A stretch of DNA of 64,000 nt from Paenibacillus sp. FSL R5-0345 (GCF_000758585.1 NZ_CP009281.1:3286001-3350000); one strand, 5' to 3'. Counted from the first letter of the stretch, positions 47,665 to 58,091 are shown. Made by a program: numbers and translations. Notes: generated from the letters alone by a model not told the origin.

Positions 47665-49218
47665 TCAATTATTTCTGCGATAATCGGAGGGTGAGACACC
47701 TTCAAACTTCTTGAATTTTTCACGAAAATAATCCACATCGCTGAAGCCTACTTCGTTTGCTACTTGTTGGATTTTATAACCTTTAGTTAGCAGTTCCTTG
47801 GCTTTCTCCATACGGACTTTATCTAGATAGCTGTTAAAAGAATAGCCCGTGCTATTTTTAAAGAGTTTACCCAGATAAGCGCTACTGTAACTAAATACAT
47901 CTGCTAGCGTGTCGAGCTTAAGATTCTTATTATAATGTCGATGTATGAGGTCCAACATCCGCTTTAGGAAGACCTCCATATCGTCCCGAGTTATACCTTT
48001 TGCATAATACTCCAGGAGAGTGGAGATATAGCTCTGCAACTGGGGCAGAGAGGTTTGTTTATAGATTTGTTCAATCTGTTCATCCATGTTGCTGTGCAGC
48101 GGGCTTAGTTCCTTATATTGGAGAGAGAGTTTGTTAAGCAGATAAGTGACAATACGCACATAACGCGATTTCACGGCCATCTCGGAATAATCGGCACTGA
48201 TCATTAGTTCTCCTGCTTCTAGAATCAGAGTGAAGAGTAACGCGTTAGTGCCGGTATCCATAGAAAAAAACATTCGTTCCACTACGGATTCCAGCTTGTT
48301 CTCTATTTCTTCTGGACTCACTGTCAGCCCGTTTTTTATTTTCATGGAATCCGGTCCAATCATCCCCAGCTCGTCGTAGAAAAAGTGCTCCTTCATCCTT
48401 GCCAGCGCCGTTTGATAGGAGACAGGAATATCCTCCAGAGTGTTCACCATATCGCCTGCGGTAATGATACATTCCAGTTCATGCTCGTTTACCACTTGCC
48501 GTATATGTTGGACCATTAATTTATGTACAAGCTCTTTCTGAAATGAGGGTTGCAGTAGCACTCCTAAATAAGAATCAAGCAAGAATACTATGCCCCAGTC
48601 ATGTTCTTCAAAGCTTTTCGCAAGTCTTGCTTTTACGACTGTTGAAGGTCCGTAGTCCGCATTGTCTTGAAGCAGGAGCCTAATTAGAACCACTTGATAA
48701 GAATCCCAAAGAAGCCCTGTTTCAACAACGGTTAGCTCCATGTTTGGCGGGGTCTGTGCGCTTCGATCCATTAACAAGGATTGAACAAGCATTTCCCGGT
48801 TCCATGCCTTGACTGCAGCATGGTTCTTGCGATTATAATTACGCGCATTCAACTCAATGAACAGCTTCTCCAAGTATAGCTGCAATTCATCTTCGTCTAC
48901 CGGTTTGAGCAAATAGGTATCAACGCCCAAGGATAACGCACGCTTAGCGTAGTGAAAATCCGCATAACCGCTGAGGATAATAATATGCATTTCTGGATCG
49001 AGCGCTCTCAGTTCTTCAACAAGCTCCAAACCATCTCTACCGGGCATGCGGATATCGATGATCATCAGGTCTGGGGAGTAAAGTTCATATTTATGCTTAG
49101 CTTCAATGGCATTAGCCGCGGAATCAATGACTTGAAATCCAAGACTCTCCCAGTCCAGCAGAGCTACTAGTCCATCACGGATTGCCTGCTCATCATCCAC
49201 AATCAACACACTATACAT
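47665..49218 (-). CDS. YesN-type response regulator with AraC DNA-binding domain
   Basis: The start is ATG 49218, eight bases after AAGGAG. The 517-residue protein has a receiver domain at ~1-120 with phospho-acceptor Asp55 (LMIIDIRMPGRDG), a long linker domain, and AraC helix-turn-helices at the end (LKLDTLADVFSYSSAYLGKLFKN, IQQVANEVGFSDVDYFREKFKKFEGVSPSDYRR). It overlaps the kinase gene by eight bases and should activate the permease and binding-protein genes that follow. Confidence 0.92.
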   Translation of the reverse strand: MYSVLIVDDEQAIRDGLVALLDWESLGFQVIDSAANAIEAKHKYELYSPDLMIIDIRMPGRDGLELVEELRALDPEMHIIILSGYADFHYAKRALSLGVDTYLLKPVDEDELQLYLEKLFIELNARNYNRKNHAAVKAWNREMLVQSLLMDRSAQTPPNMELTVVETGLLWDSYQVVLIRLLLQDNADYGPSTVVKARLAKSFEEHDWGIVFLLDSYLGVLLQPSFQKELVHKLMVQHIRQVVNEHELECIITAGDMVNTLEDIPVSYQTALARMKEHFFYDELGMIGPDSMKIKNGLTVSPEEIENKLESVVERMFFSMDTGTNALLFTLILEAGELMISADYSEMAVKSRYVRIVTYLLNKLSLQYKELSPLHSNMDEQIEQIYKQTSLPQLQSYISTLLEYYAKGITRDDMEVFLKRMLDLIHRHYNKNLKLDTLADVFSYSSAYLGKLFKNSTGYSFNSYLDKVRMEKAKELLTKGYKIQQVANEVGFSDVDYFREKFKKFEGVSPSDYRRNN

Positions 49219-50998
49219 AAGAATCACTCCTTAATGGAATCGCAAAGCTGATTTGCGTCCCGAATCCGATTTGACTTGTTAAGGTCAGCCCAAATTGTGG
49301 ACCATAGGTCAGCTGCAGCCGCAAATGAATATTGCGCATCCCAATATTATTAGTTTCATAGTCATCATTGTTATCTAACATCTTCCTAATTTCTTGTATT
49401 CGTGCTTTTGAAATACCCGTTCCGTTGTCAGATACCTGGACCTTAAGATAACTGTCTTCTAAGCGGATTTCCACCCGGACCATGCCGCCTTCAATTCGAT
49501 TCTCCAATCCGTGGATGACACAATTCTCTACCAGAGGCTGAATAATCAAAGGTGGAATTTGTAAAGGGTTCGCTTTGGGGTCCACATGGAGCTCATAAGT
49601 GAGTCTGTCATCATAGCGGAATTTTTGAATGACTAGGTAACAGTTTACGGTTTCTAACTCGCTTTGCAGACTGATCATTCCATTGCCGACTTCGAGGTTT
49701 TTACGCATCATTTTTCCCAGTAGTCGAACAATATGAGAAATATCCGCTTGTCCCCTGACAAGGGCTTTCATACGGATTGATTCTAGGGCATTGAAGAGGA
49801 AGTGTGGATTGATCTGGCTGGCCATCATCTTAAATTTGATTTCATTCTGCTTTAGCTGAGTCGCATTTTTCTGCCGATTGGATTCTTGAACCTCGCTCAT
49901 TAGAGCGTTAATATTCCGAACCATATGATTGAATTGTCTGGCCAGCTGACCGATTTCATCCTTCCCGTCTATAACTAGCGTAGCCCCTAAATTACCCGAA
50001 GCGACCTTCGAAATATGTTTGCTAAGATGCAGTATCCTTCCGGTGAGCAGCCGCGAGACATAGTAAATTAAGAGAATAGCCATCATTAATGCCGAAAGAA
50101 TGACAATAGAAGCTAGAAAGATAATTCGGTTGGGCTCATCAACGATACTTGCTACTGAAAAAATGGAAATGATACGCAGACTGTTCAAGCTCCCTCCAGG
50201 TTGCCAGTGATCGATCACCATTTTGAAGGGCTTGCCATCAATCGTTACATCGTGTGGACCTTGCCCGGTAGCGGATAGGGTGGTCAGGTCAATATTCGTC
50301 AGTGATTTATCTTGTGTATCTACGCGATTTGAAGCGACGATATTATCGTTCTCATCCATAATAAGCGTTTCAAAGGATTCCTGATTGAGGATAGCATTGA
50401 GTTTATTCGAATTCACATTCACGACTAGTACACCGGTGGTTCTCGCCTTAAAAAAATTGACCTTTCGGATTAGACTTAGATAATATTGTCCGTTGCGGTC
50501 GTCTTGAATATAATTCCAGCTTACTAATCCCCTTTGGGCTAATGCAGTTTGGTACCAATGCTCTTGCGTAACCTTCTCATTCGTCTGAAGAAACTCCCAA
50601 TTGTCAAGAACCGTCGGGTTGTCGATATACAAGCGGATGCTGGAAACTTCGTTGTACAAACGGACAAAATCACGGAAATCCGGATAGTTCCAGTAAGCTT
50701 CCACAACATCATAGACAGACTCATAATGATGATTGGCCGCCTCTTCCAATCGGCTGTCATTCGATAGACGATAGGCAATATCAAGAGGGATATTGAGCAT
50801 CTCACCAGTGCGTTTCTTCACCCGGTCCACGTTGGCGGTAATCTGCTCGAGTGCATTAGCCATTGCCATATTCCGTAGTTCATTCGTGAGGAACAACCCA
50901 ACAATCAGGATTGGAATCAGAACAACACAGCCAAATGAAAGAAATAACTTCGTTCTGAGTCTGAGATTATTCATAAGAGTGATGATGCGGGCATACAC
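49211..50998 (-). CDS. YesM-type sensor histidine kinase
   Basis: The 595-residue protein has membrane segments at ~18-38 and ~300-320 flanking an extracellular sensor domain. A HAMP domain follows, then the His_kinase domain with its phospho-acceptor in MMASQINPHFLFNALESIRMKAL, and the HATPase (LIIQPLVENCVIHGLENR, VSDNGTGI). GTG 50998 follows AGGTGG by about ten bases; ATG 50974 is an alternative. It is the first gene of the second sugar-sensing locus. Confidence 0.92.
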   Translation of the reverse strand: MYARIITLMNNLRLRTKLFLSFGCVVLIPILIVGLFLTNELRNMAMANALEQITANVDRVKKRTGEMLNIPLDIAYRLSNDSRLEEAANHHYESVYDVVEAYWNYPDFRDFVRLYNEVSSIRLYIDNPTVLDNWEFLQTNEKVTQEHWYQTALAQRGLVSWNYIQDDRNGQYYLSLIRKVNFFKARTTGVLVVNVNSNKLNAILNQESFETLIMDENDNIVASNRVDTQDKSLTNIDLTTLSATGQGPHDVTIDGKPFKMVIDHWQPGGSLNSLRIISIFSVASIVDEPNRIIFLASIVILSALMMAILLIYYVSRLLTGRILHLSKHISKVASGNLGATLVIDGKDEIGQLARQFNHMVRNINALMSEVQESNRQKNATQLKQNEIKFKMMASQINPHFLFNALESIRMKALVRGQADISHIVRLLGKMMRKNLEVGNGMISLQSELETVNCYLVIQKFRYDDRLTYELHVDPKANPLQIPPLIIQPLVENCVIHGLENRIEGGMVRVEIRLEDSYLKVQVSDNGTGISKARIQEIRKMLDNNDDYETNNIGMRNIHLRLQLTYGPQFGLTLTSQIGFGTQISFAIPLRSDSYV

Positions 50999-51252
50999 GA
51001 ATATGGGCCACCTCCAGCAAAATGTTAGCGTTTACATTAGAGTATATCGTTAAATGAACACTCATTATATGTGATCATTTAGGGATTTATTGTCTTCTAT
51101 TATGGAGTTTTGGTAGGGGAGATTAGCAACTAGATCAGTTTTTTTGACTATACAATTCAATGGTCTCGATTTTCTTTACCGATGAATTAATCCTAAAAAA
51201 AATCATGTACTATAGTTCATAAGATTAAACCATTAAACCAAAGGGGCTGCCT

Positions 51253-51628
51253 ATGGACAGACAAGAACGTTTGAAATCTGGCTGAGGAATTTTGCGAATG
51301 CAGTAAAGCTCTAGCAGCCATTGGAGATGAAACCCGTCAATCTATCATTATTGCTTAAATTGAAGGTGAAAGTATAAACGAAAAGGGAATCAGAGTGGGG
51401 GAACTGACACAGAGGACTAATTTATCCCGTCCGGCTGTCTCTCATCACTTAAAGATATTAAAAGAAGCCAATTTAATTGGTTATGATCAAGAAGGAACAA
51501 AAAATTATTATTATTTGGATGTTCTAAAGAGTGATATTTTCAGACTCAAAAAGTTGTTTGACCATATTGATGAGTTAATCAAGGATTCGCAAGAAACTAA
51601 TGAAAATACAATAAATGATGAAGGGTGA
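51253..51628 (+). pseudogene. ArsR family regulator remnant
   Basis: ATG 51253 opens MDRQERLKS and soon stops. In a shifted frame the text resumes CSKALAAIGDETRQSIIIA, hits a TAA at about 51356, and then reads IRVGELTQRTNLSRPAVSHHLKILKEANLIGYDQEGTKNYYYLDV to the end. The whole is an ArsR-type winged-helix regulator broken by one frameshift and one stop codon. The 3' part (51395-51628) remains open but lacks a proper start. Confidence 0.8.
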
Positions 51629-51634
51629 TAAATA

Positions 51635-52242
51635 ATGAAAAATGTAATTCTAATGGGTGGAAGTGGATATATCGGAACACATCTGATGGAAGAATGGTTA
51701 AAAATAGACTCTAAGGTTCAGATTATTAGCCTATCTCGGAACGGAAAGCCGGATAAGCTCTTACCTAGCCTGGTGAACCATAAACGTGTTAAGTGGATGG
51801 CTATTGATATTTTTAATATGGATTCTTATCTTTCAGAATTACCAACTCCAGTGGACTTACTCATTAACTTAATCGGAACAGCGGATGGCAAAGACTTGGA
51901 ATCATTCATGAAAATTAATGCCGAACCAGTGAAAGTAATGATTGAATTGATGGATCGTCTATCCATTTCTAAAGGCTGTTTTATTTCTGGACGGATAGGA
52001 ATGCCATTAACCATAAACTATTTTTGGCTTCAAAACAAAAGGCTGAAGAAATGATTAAAGAAAGCCGGAAAAATATATGCATTCTCAAACCAAGTCTCAT
52101 TTATGGTGATAAGCTATAAGTTGCGGCATTAGTCCCCATTATAAAAGCTATGAGCAAGTTGCGGGGCAAAGCAAAATTTAAGCCCATAGAAGTAAATCAG
52201 CTAGCCAAAGAAATTATAGAAGAATGTGGTAAATTAAAATGA
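51635..52242 (+). pseudogene. NAD(P)-binding epimerase/reductase remnant
   Basis: A fair start (ATG 51635, seven bases after the ArsR stop) opens MKNVILMGGSGYIGTHLMEEWL, with the GxxGxxG Rossmann motif. After about 51990 the frame shifts and reads ASKQKAEEMIKESRKNICILKPSLIYGDKL, then a stop. It ends VPIIKAMSKLRGKAKFKPIEVNQLAKEIIEECGKLK. It is an atypical short-chain dehydrogenase (NAD-dependent epimerase type) with a frameshift, a stop and probably a missing segment. Confidence 0.8.
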
Positions 52243-52251
52243 TTTAAATTC

Positions 52252-52824
52252 ATGTACTTCATACCGGCAGGACAAGCGGTAGACGAACAGCTTTTATCTT
52301 TAGGGTATACTTCCAAAGATTTAGATTATATCATTCTAAGCCACCTGGACGGGGATCATGCCGGAGGACTACAACTGGTCAAGGGAGCGAACAATATTCT
52401 GGTAAGCAGAGAAGAGTTGGAGGCTAGTAAAGGCTGGAGTAGAGCAATAAGATACAACTCGAAGCAATGGGAAGGGATTAATTTACAGCCTATTGAATTT
52501 ATCGATTCCGGCATCGGACCTATGAAACGTTCTTTTGATTTATTTAATGACGGAAGTCTGCAGTTAATTTGGTCACCAGGTCATAGTAAAGGTCTTATTT
52601 CATTAATGGTGAAAAATGAGTACGAAGACTACGTGCTCCTTGTCGCGGATACTGGATATGCGACAAAGTCATGGGAAAAGTTAATCATTCCCGGCATTAG
52701 CGTAAATAAAAAACAGGCCTATCAATCCCTTAAATGGGTAAAAAAAATGACCCGTCAGCCGAACTGTGTAGCCGCTTTAGCTAGTCATGATCCTGATGTA
52801 AAACCGCACACTATTACCCTGTAA
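52252..52824 (+). pseudogene. Metallo-beta-lactamase-fold hydrolase (lactonase-like), N-terminally truncated
   Basis: The product has HLDGDHAGG at residues 31-39 (zinc ligands His31, Asp35, His36; Asp33 stands where the second His usually is), then SPGHSKG, LVADTGY and a final ASHDPD. This is the order of N-acyl-homoserine-lactonase-like MBL enzymes, which are usually 250-290 residues. Here 190 remain: the first ~70-90 residues, with the N-terminal strands, are absent. ATG 52252 has no ribosome binding site and begins ten bases after the preceding remnant. I treat it as inactive, although the metal site is present. Confidence 0.7.
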
Positions 52825-52825
52825 T

Positions 52826-52875
52826 AGAAGAACAAATACCCCCTATCAATAAGGATAGGGGGTATTTGTTCTTCT
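52826..52875. terminator. Bidirectional terminator with a 22-base-pair stem
   Basis: The arms 52826-52847 and 52854-52875 are perfectly complementary around a six-base loop. It lies between the truncated hydrolase gene and the convergent araR. Confidence 0.85.
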
Positions 52876-52891
52876 TAGTTTCAAAATGGTC

Positions 52892-53974
52892 CTATCTTTC
52901 AAACACAGTTTCACCTTCAATTAACACAGGCTGATAATAAGTGTTGTTGGGCAGGTCTTTTTTACCTTGCAGTTTCTTAATGACCCAATCCGCTGCATCT
53001 CGTCCCATAGTTTCTTGCGGGTGTGTCAACGTGGTTAGTTTGATGTTCGCGTTCTTAGCGATATAAGAATTGTCTTGTCCAATAATAGATAATTCCTCGG
53101 GAATAGTGATATCCAGTTGTCTGCAGGCATGGACTACTTCCAATCCGACTTCGTCGTTATAACAAACAATAGCAGTAAGCGTCTCTCTATTTTTATTTAG
53201 AAAATCCTTTAAATCAATAGAAAGCGTCTGTTTTGTCTCTGTGTTAAATGAAAAAATCTGTTCTGGATAAAACCGTAATTTGGCCTCCTCCAGCGCCTTA
53301 ATGTATCCTTTCATCCGGTATTTTCCCTGTAAGTCATCCATTTTTGCAATGAGTCCTATTTGGGAGTGCCCTTTAGTTATCAATTCCTTAGTTGCTAAAT
53401 AGCTGGATTGCACGTCATCAAGACTTAGGTACGGCAGTTCTATTTCTTCATAAAAAGCATTGATCATTATAATCGGAATTTCCTGTTCCTTAAACGATAG
53501 ATAGTAAGCAATATTGGGATTGTACAGATTACTTTTTGTAGGTTCGATAATTAAACCATCTACACCGTAGGAGAGCATCATTTCCAGCGCCTTTTTTTCT
53601 TGAGCAATATCGTTGTTCGTACTAGCCAATAGAAGGGAATAATTATCTTCATTCATCCGGCTCTCGATCCCGCGAATAATGGAGGGAAAGATATAGTCAG
53701 AAATATAGGTCGTAATTACACCAATTGTCTTCTTATGGGAACTCCCGCTGTTCTTTGATCGATATTGATTGCTGACATATGTGCCAGAGCCTTTTTCGCT
53801 TCGCAGGAAACCTTCGTTGGATAGTTCTAAAATAGCTTTTCGAACAGTTTGTCTGCTAACTTCGTACATCGATTGTAATGCAGATTCAGTTGGGATTTGT
53901 TCTCCTACGTTGTAATCTCCTGATAGGATTTTACTTTTAATATCATCTATGATCACTTGATACTTAGGTTTCAT
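52892..53974 (-). CDS. araR: Arabinose operon repressor AraR (GntR DNA-binding + LacI-type sensor)
   Basis: Residues 1-70 form a GntR winged helix (YQVIIDDIKSKILSGDYNVGEQIPTES...VSRQTVRKAILELSNEGFLRSEKGSGTYVSN). Residues ~80-360 are a LacI/periplasmic-binding-type sensor (KTIGVITTYISDYIFPSIIRGIE). This fusion and the 360-residue length are those of B. subtilis AraR, which is released from DNA by L-arabinose. It is divergent from araBDA, and three AraR-like boxes lie between. AAGAGGAA precedes ATG 53974. Confidence 0.93.
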   Translation of the reverse strand: MKPKYQVIIDDIKSKILSGDYNVGEQIPTESALQSMYEVSRQTVRKAILELSNEGFLRSEKGSGTYVSNQYRSKNSGSSHKKTIGVITTYISDYIFPSIIRGIESRMNEDNYSLLLASTNNDIAQEKKALEMMLSYGVDGLIIEPTKSNLYNPNIAYYLSFKEQEIPIIMINAFYEEIELPYLSLDDVQSSYLATKELITKGHSQIGLIAKMDDLQGKYRMKGYIKALEEAKLRFYPEQIFSFNTETKQTLSIDLKDFLNKNRETLTAIVCYNDEVGLEVVHACRQLDITIPEELSIIGQDNSYIAKNANIKLTTLTHPQETMGRDAADWVIKKLQGKKDLPNNTYYQPVLIEGETVFER

Positions 53975-54024
53975 GTAATTCCTCTTTCCATACTTGTTCG
54001 CTAAGTTTTTCGTTAATTTGGTAA

Positions 54025-54216
54025 ATTTGTATGTACAAATTATAGCATGACTGCGAAATAAATAGAAAGAGGCTCTTTTTATACGGATATTTGTAAAAAT
54101 ATAGAATTTATAAAGCGTAATACGCTACATAATATAGAGTTAAATCATTATTATGCCCATATTTGTATGTATATATAACTAATTTATTGACAAATGTACG
54201 TACAAAAAATTATACT
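54025..54216 (+). promoter_or_regulatory. araR-araB intergenic control region with three AraR boxes
   Basis: The AraR consensus ATTTGTACGTACAAAT appears as ATTTGTATGTACAAAT (54025-54040), ATTTGTATGTATATAT (54161-54176) and AAATGTACGTACAAAA (54192-54207). The araB promoter has -35 TTGACA (54187-54192) and -10 TATACT (54211-54216) with an 18-base spacer. The third box fills that spacer and the second lies just upstream, a layout suited to cooperative repression. The first box lies 51 bases before the araR start and may serve autoregulation. Confidence 0.85.
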
Positions 54217-54259
54217 ATAGCTGTTCATTAAGAAAGCAAATTTTTATCATGACCTTTTA

Positions 54260-54273
54260 AAAAAGCGCTCTCA
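54260..54273 (+). promoter_or_regulatory. Candidate cre site in the araB leader
   Basis: AAAAAGCGCTCTCA matches the cre consensus except for its first two bases. It lies downstream of the promoter, where CcpA would act as a roadblock. Confidence 0.4.
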
Positions 54274-54287
54274 GAGAGGTGAATTAC

Positions 54288-55895
54288 GTGAAATCGAATC
54301 GATTAAACATCGAACAAGCGATTAATAAGGCAGAGACTTCGCTTGGTATTGAATTTGGGTCCACACGGATCAAAGTTGTACTTATTGATCATAGCTTCCA
54401 AACGATCGCTTCTGGAAGTTACGAATGGGAAAATCAATTAAAGGATGGCTTTTGGACGTACAACTTAGAGGACATTATTAAGGGACTTCAAGACGCCTAC
54501 CGCGAGATGAAAGAAGAAGTTGCACAAACCTATGGAATTACCCTCCAAAGGGTTGGTTCAATTGGTTTTTCTGCAATGATGCACGGATACATGGCTTTTG
54601 ACGAACAAAATAAACTGCTGGTTCCATTCCGGACTTGGCGTAATGCTACAACGGGTGCAGCAGCTAAAGCATTGACTGAACTGTTTGGGTTTAATATTCC
54701 AGAACGCTGGAGCATTGCTCATCTTTATCAGGCGATTTTGAATGAAGAAGAACATGTGCCACAGATTCGTTATGTTACTACGCTAGCAGGATACATTCAT
54801 TGGCTATTAACTGGAAATAAAGCACTTGGTGTTGGGGACGCATCGGGTATGTTCCCAATTGATGAATCCACAGGAAATTATAACGCATCCATGATACAGC
54901 AGTTCGATGAACTTGTTGCGAGCAAAGGTTATCCGTGGAAGACAAATGATCTACTTCCTAAGGTGTATGTAGCAGGGGAGCAAGCAGGTGTTTTAACTGA
55001 AACGGGAGCAAAAATTCTGGATCCATCGTTGCATTTACAAGCAGGTATTCCGCTTAGCCCTCCAGAAGGAGATGCCGGAACCGGGATGGTTGCTACGAAT
55101 AGCGTGAGAAAACGCACCGGGAATGTATCAGTAGGAACCTCTGTTTTTGCCATGATCGTGTTAGAAAAAGAACTTTCCAAGGTGTATCCAGAAATCGATA
55201 TGGTAACTACTCCGAACGGAAGTCCAGTTGGTATGGTTCATGCGAATAACTGTTCAAGTGATCTCAACGCCTGGCTCGGATTATTCCGCGAGTTCTATGA
55301 AGCAATGGGACAAAAAGTTGATTCCAATAAATTGTACAGCGTGCTTCTAAATAAAGCCTTGGAAGCGGACCCAGATGGCGGTGGATTACTCAGCTATGGT
55401 TATCTCTCAGGTGAGAATATTACCGGGCTTGATGAAGGCCGTCCACTATTTGTCCGCTCGCCGGAAAGCAAATTCAATCTGGCTAATTTTATGCGAACGC
55501 ATTTGTTTACTGCATTTGGGGCTTTGAGAATCGGAATGGACATTTTGATGAAGGAAGAGAATGTTGCCATTGATAGTATTTTAGGTCACGGTGGTTTATT
55601 TAAGACTCCGGTAGTGGGCCAAAAAATGATGGCTGCATCAATAAATGTGCCAGTTTCCGTAATGACGACCGCTGGGGAAGGCGGTGCATGGGGCATGGCT
55701 ATTCTCGCCTCTTACATGATGAACAAGAATGGGGAAGAGAGCTTAGAAGACTTCCTTGATCAAAAAGTGTTCAACGATGTAAAGGGTGAAGAAATTCATC
55801 CAGACGCTGCAGACATTAAAGGGTTTGATACCTTTATTGAACGATATAAAAAGGGTCTGGCAATTGAACAGTCCGCCGTCGACAATTTAGTGTAA
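54288..55895 (+). CDS. araB: L-ribulokinase (FGGY carbohydrate kinase)
   Basis: The start is GTG 54288, seven bases after AGAGGTGA; an in-frame GTG three codons upstream overlaps that site. The 535-residue FGGY kinase has the phosphate-binding N-terminus [17 protein letters not shown], a second motif [14 protein letters not shown], and [25 protein letters not shown]...[17 protein letters not shown] at the C-terminal ATP site. The operon context (araD, araA, AraR) assigns L-ribulose phosphorylation to L-ribulose 5-phosphate. It belongs to the group seen in lactobacilli and clostridia rather than the classic E. coli AraB group, an assignment I hold with less certainty. Confidence 0.88.
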   Translation: MKSNRLNIEQAINKAETSLGIEFGSTRIKVVLIDHSFQTIASGSYEWENQLKDGFWTYNLEDIIKGLQDAYREMKEEVAQTYGITLQRVGSIGFSAMMHGYMAFDEQNKLLVPFRTWRNATTGAAAKALTELFGFNIPERWSIAHLYQAILNEEEHVPQIRYVTTLAGYIHWLLTGNKALGVGDASGMFPIDESTGNYNASMIQQFDELVASKGYPWKTNDLLPKVYVAGEQAGVLTETGAKILDPSLHLQAGIPLSPPEGDAGTGMVATNSVRKRTGNVSVGTSVFAMIVLEKELSKVYPEIDMVTTPNGSPVGMVHANNCSSDLNAWLGLFREFYEAMGQKVDSNKLYSVLLNKALEADPDGGGLLSYGYLSGENITGLDEGRPLFVRSPESKFNLANFMRTHLFTAFGALRIGMDILMKEENVAIDSILGHGGLFKTPVVGQKMMAASINVPVSVMTTAGEGGAWGMAILASYMMNKNGEESLEDFLDQKVFNDVKGEEIHPDAADIKGFDTFIERYKKGLAIEQSAVDNLV

Positions 55896-55911
55896 GAATG
55901 GAGGGAGCAAG

Positions 55912-56607
55912 ATGTTAGAGCAGCTTAAAGAAGAGGTTTTTCAAGCCAATCTAGAATTACCGAAACAAGGTCTTATTAAATATACATGGGGAAATGTGAG
56001 TGCGATTGATCGTGAAACTGGTTTATTCGTAATCAAACCAAGTGGTGTAGGCTACGACACAATGAAAGCCAGTGACATGGTCGTTGTTGATCTCGATGGT
56101 AATGTGGTTGAAGGTGATATGAGACCTTCATCCGATACCCCTACTCACGCTGTGCTTTACAAGCATTACTCCGAAATCGGCGGGATTGTGCATACGCATT
56201 CCACTTGGGCAACTATCTGGGCTCAAGCAGGATTGGATGTTCCTGTTATGGGAACGACGCATGCAGATACCTTCTATGGTTCCATTCCTTGTGCTAGGTT
56301 CTTGACGCAAGAGGAAATCGATCGGGGGTATGAAGCCGAAACAGGTAATGTGATCATCGAGACCTTTGAACAACGCGGAATAGATATTATGGCGGTTCCT
56401 GGTGTTTTACTTAAAGGACACGGACCCTTTACTTGGGGAAAAGATGCAAAATCGGCGGTAATGAACAGCGTAGTCTTGGATGAAGTATCCAAAATGAATT
56501 TATTTGCAAGAGAGCTGAACCATTTTGCCGAGGAATTGCCACAACGTATTTTAGATAAACATTACTTGCGCAAACATGGAAAAGACGCTTATTACGGACA
56601 AAAATAA
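55912..56607 (+). CDS. araD: L-ribulose-5-phosphate 4-epimerase
   Basis: The 231-residue class II aldolase-fold enzyme has zinc ligands His94 and His96 ([15 protein letters not shown]) and His170 ([11 protein letters not shown]), matching His95, His97 and His171 of E. coli AraD. The start [31 protein letters not shown] is typical. It converts L-ribulose 5-phosphate to D-xylulose 5-phosphate, which enters the pentose phosphate pathway. GGAGGGAGC precedes ATG 55912, 16 bases after araB. Confidence 0.95.
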   Translation: MLEQLKEEVFQANLELPKQGLIKYTWGNVSAIDRETGLFVIKPSGVGYDTMKASDMVVVDLDGNVVEGDMRPSSDTPTHAVLYKHYSEIGGIVHTHSTWATIWAQAGLDVPVMGTTHADTFYGSIPCARFLTQEEIDRGYEAETGNVIIETFEQRGIDIMAVPGVLLKGHGPFTWGKDAKSAVMNSVVLDEVSKMNLFARELNHFAEELPQRILDKHYLRKHGKDAYYGQK

Positions 56608-56644
56608 CTAAACAAAACTATAAAAAAACGAAAAGAGGATGTAT

Positions 56645-58069
56645 ATGTCAACAGCAGTAGCAAAAGAATTTTGGTTCGTCGTAGGTTCACAACATCTTTA
56701 TGGTGAAGAAGCATTGGCTGAAGTTAAAGCACACGCACAAACAATGACAGATGCTTTGAATAAAAGCGGAGTTTTGCCATACCCACTAGTATTGCAGGGT
56801 TTGGCTGTCAGCGCAGATAAAATCACAAACATCATGAAAGAAGTTAACTACCGTGACGAGGTTGCGGGTGTTATCACTTGGATGCATACATTCTCGCCTG
56901 CAAAAATGTGGATTCGCGGAACAAAAATGCTGCAAAAGCCATTGCTTCATCTGGCTACGCAATATAATGAAAGTATTCCTTGGGCAACCATTGATATGGA
57001 TTTCATGAACCTTAACCAGGCGGCCCATGGTGACCGTGAATATGGTTTCATTAATGCACGTTTGAACAAACAAAACAAAGTGGTTGTAGGCTATTGGGAA
57101 CGCCCTGAAGTTCAAAAGCAAATTGCAGAATGGATGGACGTAGCCGTTGCTTATAACGAAAGCTTCAATATCAAAGTTGCCCGTTTTGGCGACAACATGC
57201 GTAACGTTGGTGTTACTGAAGGGGATAAAGTGGAAGCCCAAATTCAATTTGGTTGGACAGTAGACTACTTCGGTATTGGCGATCTCGTACAAATCATTAG
57301 TGAGGTTAAAGAGGAAGAAATCGATGCTTTGTTCGCTGAGTATGCTGATCTTTATGAATTTGATTATGGTACTTACAGCAAGGAAGCTTGGGAAGCCAGT
57401 GTAAGAGTTCAAGCAAGCTATGAAATTGCTATTAAGCGGTTCCTGGATCAAGGCGGCTACAATGCCTTCACGTCGAACTTTGAAGATTTACATGGTATGA
57501 AGCAACTCCCAGGACTTGCTGTTCAACGCCTGATGGCTCAAGGGTATGGCTTCGCTGGAGAGGGTGATTGGAAGACTGCAGCACTTGATCGCTTGTTTAA
57601 AGTAATGAGCCATAATCAATCTACAGGCTTTATGGAAGATTACACGTATGAATTATCGGTTGGTCAAGAATCCATCCTTCAATCCCATATGCTGGAAGTA
57701 GATCCTACTCTAGCAAGCAACAAACCAAAAATCCTCGTGGCGCCACTAGGTATTGGTGGTAAGGATGATCCTGCCCGTTTAGTATTTGACGGTAAAGGAG
57801 GAGACGGCGTAGTGGTTTCCATGGTAGACTTCGGAACTCATTACAAGCTTTTGATCAATGAAGTAACTGCATTTGAACCGACAGTACCCGCACCAAACCT
57901 TCCAGTAGCCCGCGTTCTTTGGAATGTAAAACCTAACTTCCAGGATGGAGTTAAGGCTTGGATTGAAAATGGTGGCGGTCACCACACCGTTGTATCCTTG
58001 ACTTTAACCACGGACCAAATTATTGCTTATGCTAAACTTGTGAATTTGGAATATGTAGTTATTAAATAA
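56645..58069 (+). CDS. araA: L-arabinose isomerase
   Basis: I start it at ATG 56645 (MSTAVAKEFWFVVGSQHLYG); the ATG two codons earlier is closer to AAGAGGA than usual. At 474 residues it matches the family. Landmarks are EFWFVVGSQHLYG, WMHTFSPAKMWIRG, GDNMRNVGVTEGDKVEAQIQFGW, MAQGYGFAGEGDWKTAA with a catalytic Glu, and GGGHHTVVS. It interconverts L-arabinose and L-ribulose using Mn. It is the last gene of the araBDA operon, and a terminator follows. No arabinose transporter lies in the window. Confidence 0.96.
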   Translation: MSTAVAKEFWFVVGSQHLYGEEALAEVKAHAQTMTDALNKSGVLPYPLVLQGLAVSADKITNIMKEVNYRDEVAGVITWMHTFSPAKMWIRGTKMLQKPLLHLATQYNESIPWATIDMDFMNLNQAAHGDREYGFINARLNKQNKVVVGYWERPEVQKQIAEWMDVAVAYNESFNIKVARFGDNMRNVGVTEGDKVEAQIQFGWTVDYFGIGDLVQIISEVKEEEIDALFAEYADLYEFDYGTYSKEAWEASVRVQASYEIAIKRFLDQGGYNAFTSNFEDLHGMKQLPGLAVQRLMAQGYGFAGEGDWKTAALDRLFKVMSHNQSTGFMEDYTYELSVGQESILQSHMLEVDPTLASNKPKILVAPLGIGGKDDPARLVFDGKGGDGVVVSMVDFGTHYKLLINEVTAFEPTVPAPNLPVARVLWNVKPNFQDGVKAWIENGGGHHTVVSLTLTTDQIIAYAKLVNLEYVVIK

Positions 58070-58091
58070 TGCCAGAGCATTCTGAATATAT

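Noticed and set aside
54161-54207. The repeated TTTGTATGTA motifs near araB as a mobile-element end
   Set aside because: They fit the AraR box consensus, lie at a classic divergent promoter, and have no transposase nearby.
56786-57451. A 221-codon open frame antisense to araA
   Set aside because: It lies entirely inside araA on the opposite strand, has no ribosome binding site, and its composition is that of a reverse-complement shadow.
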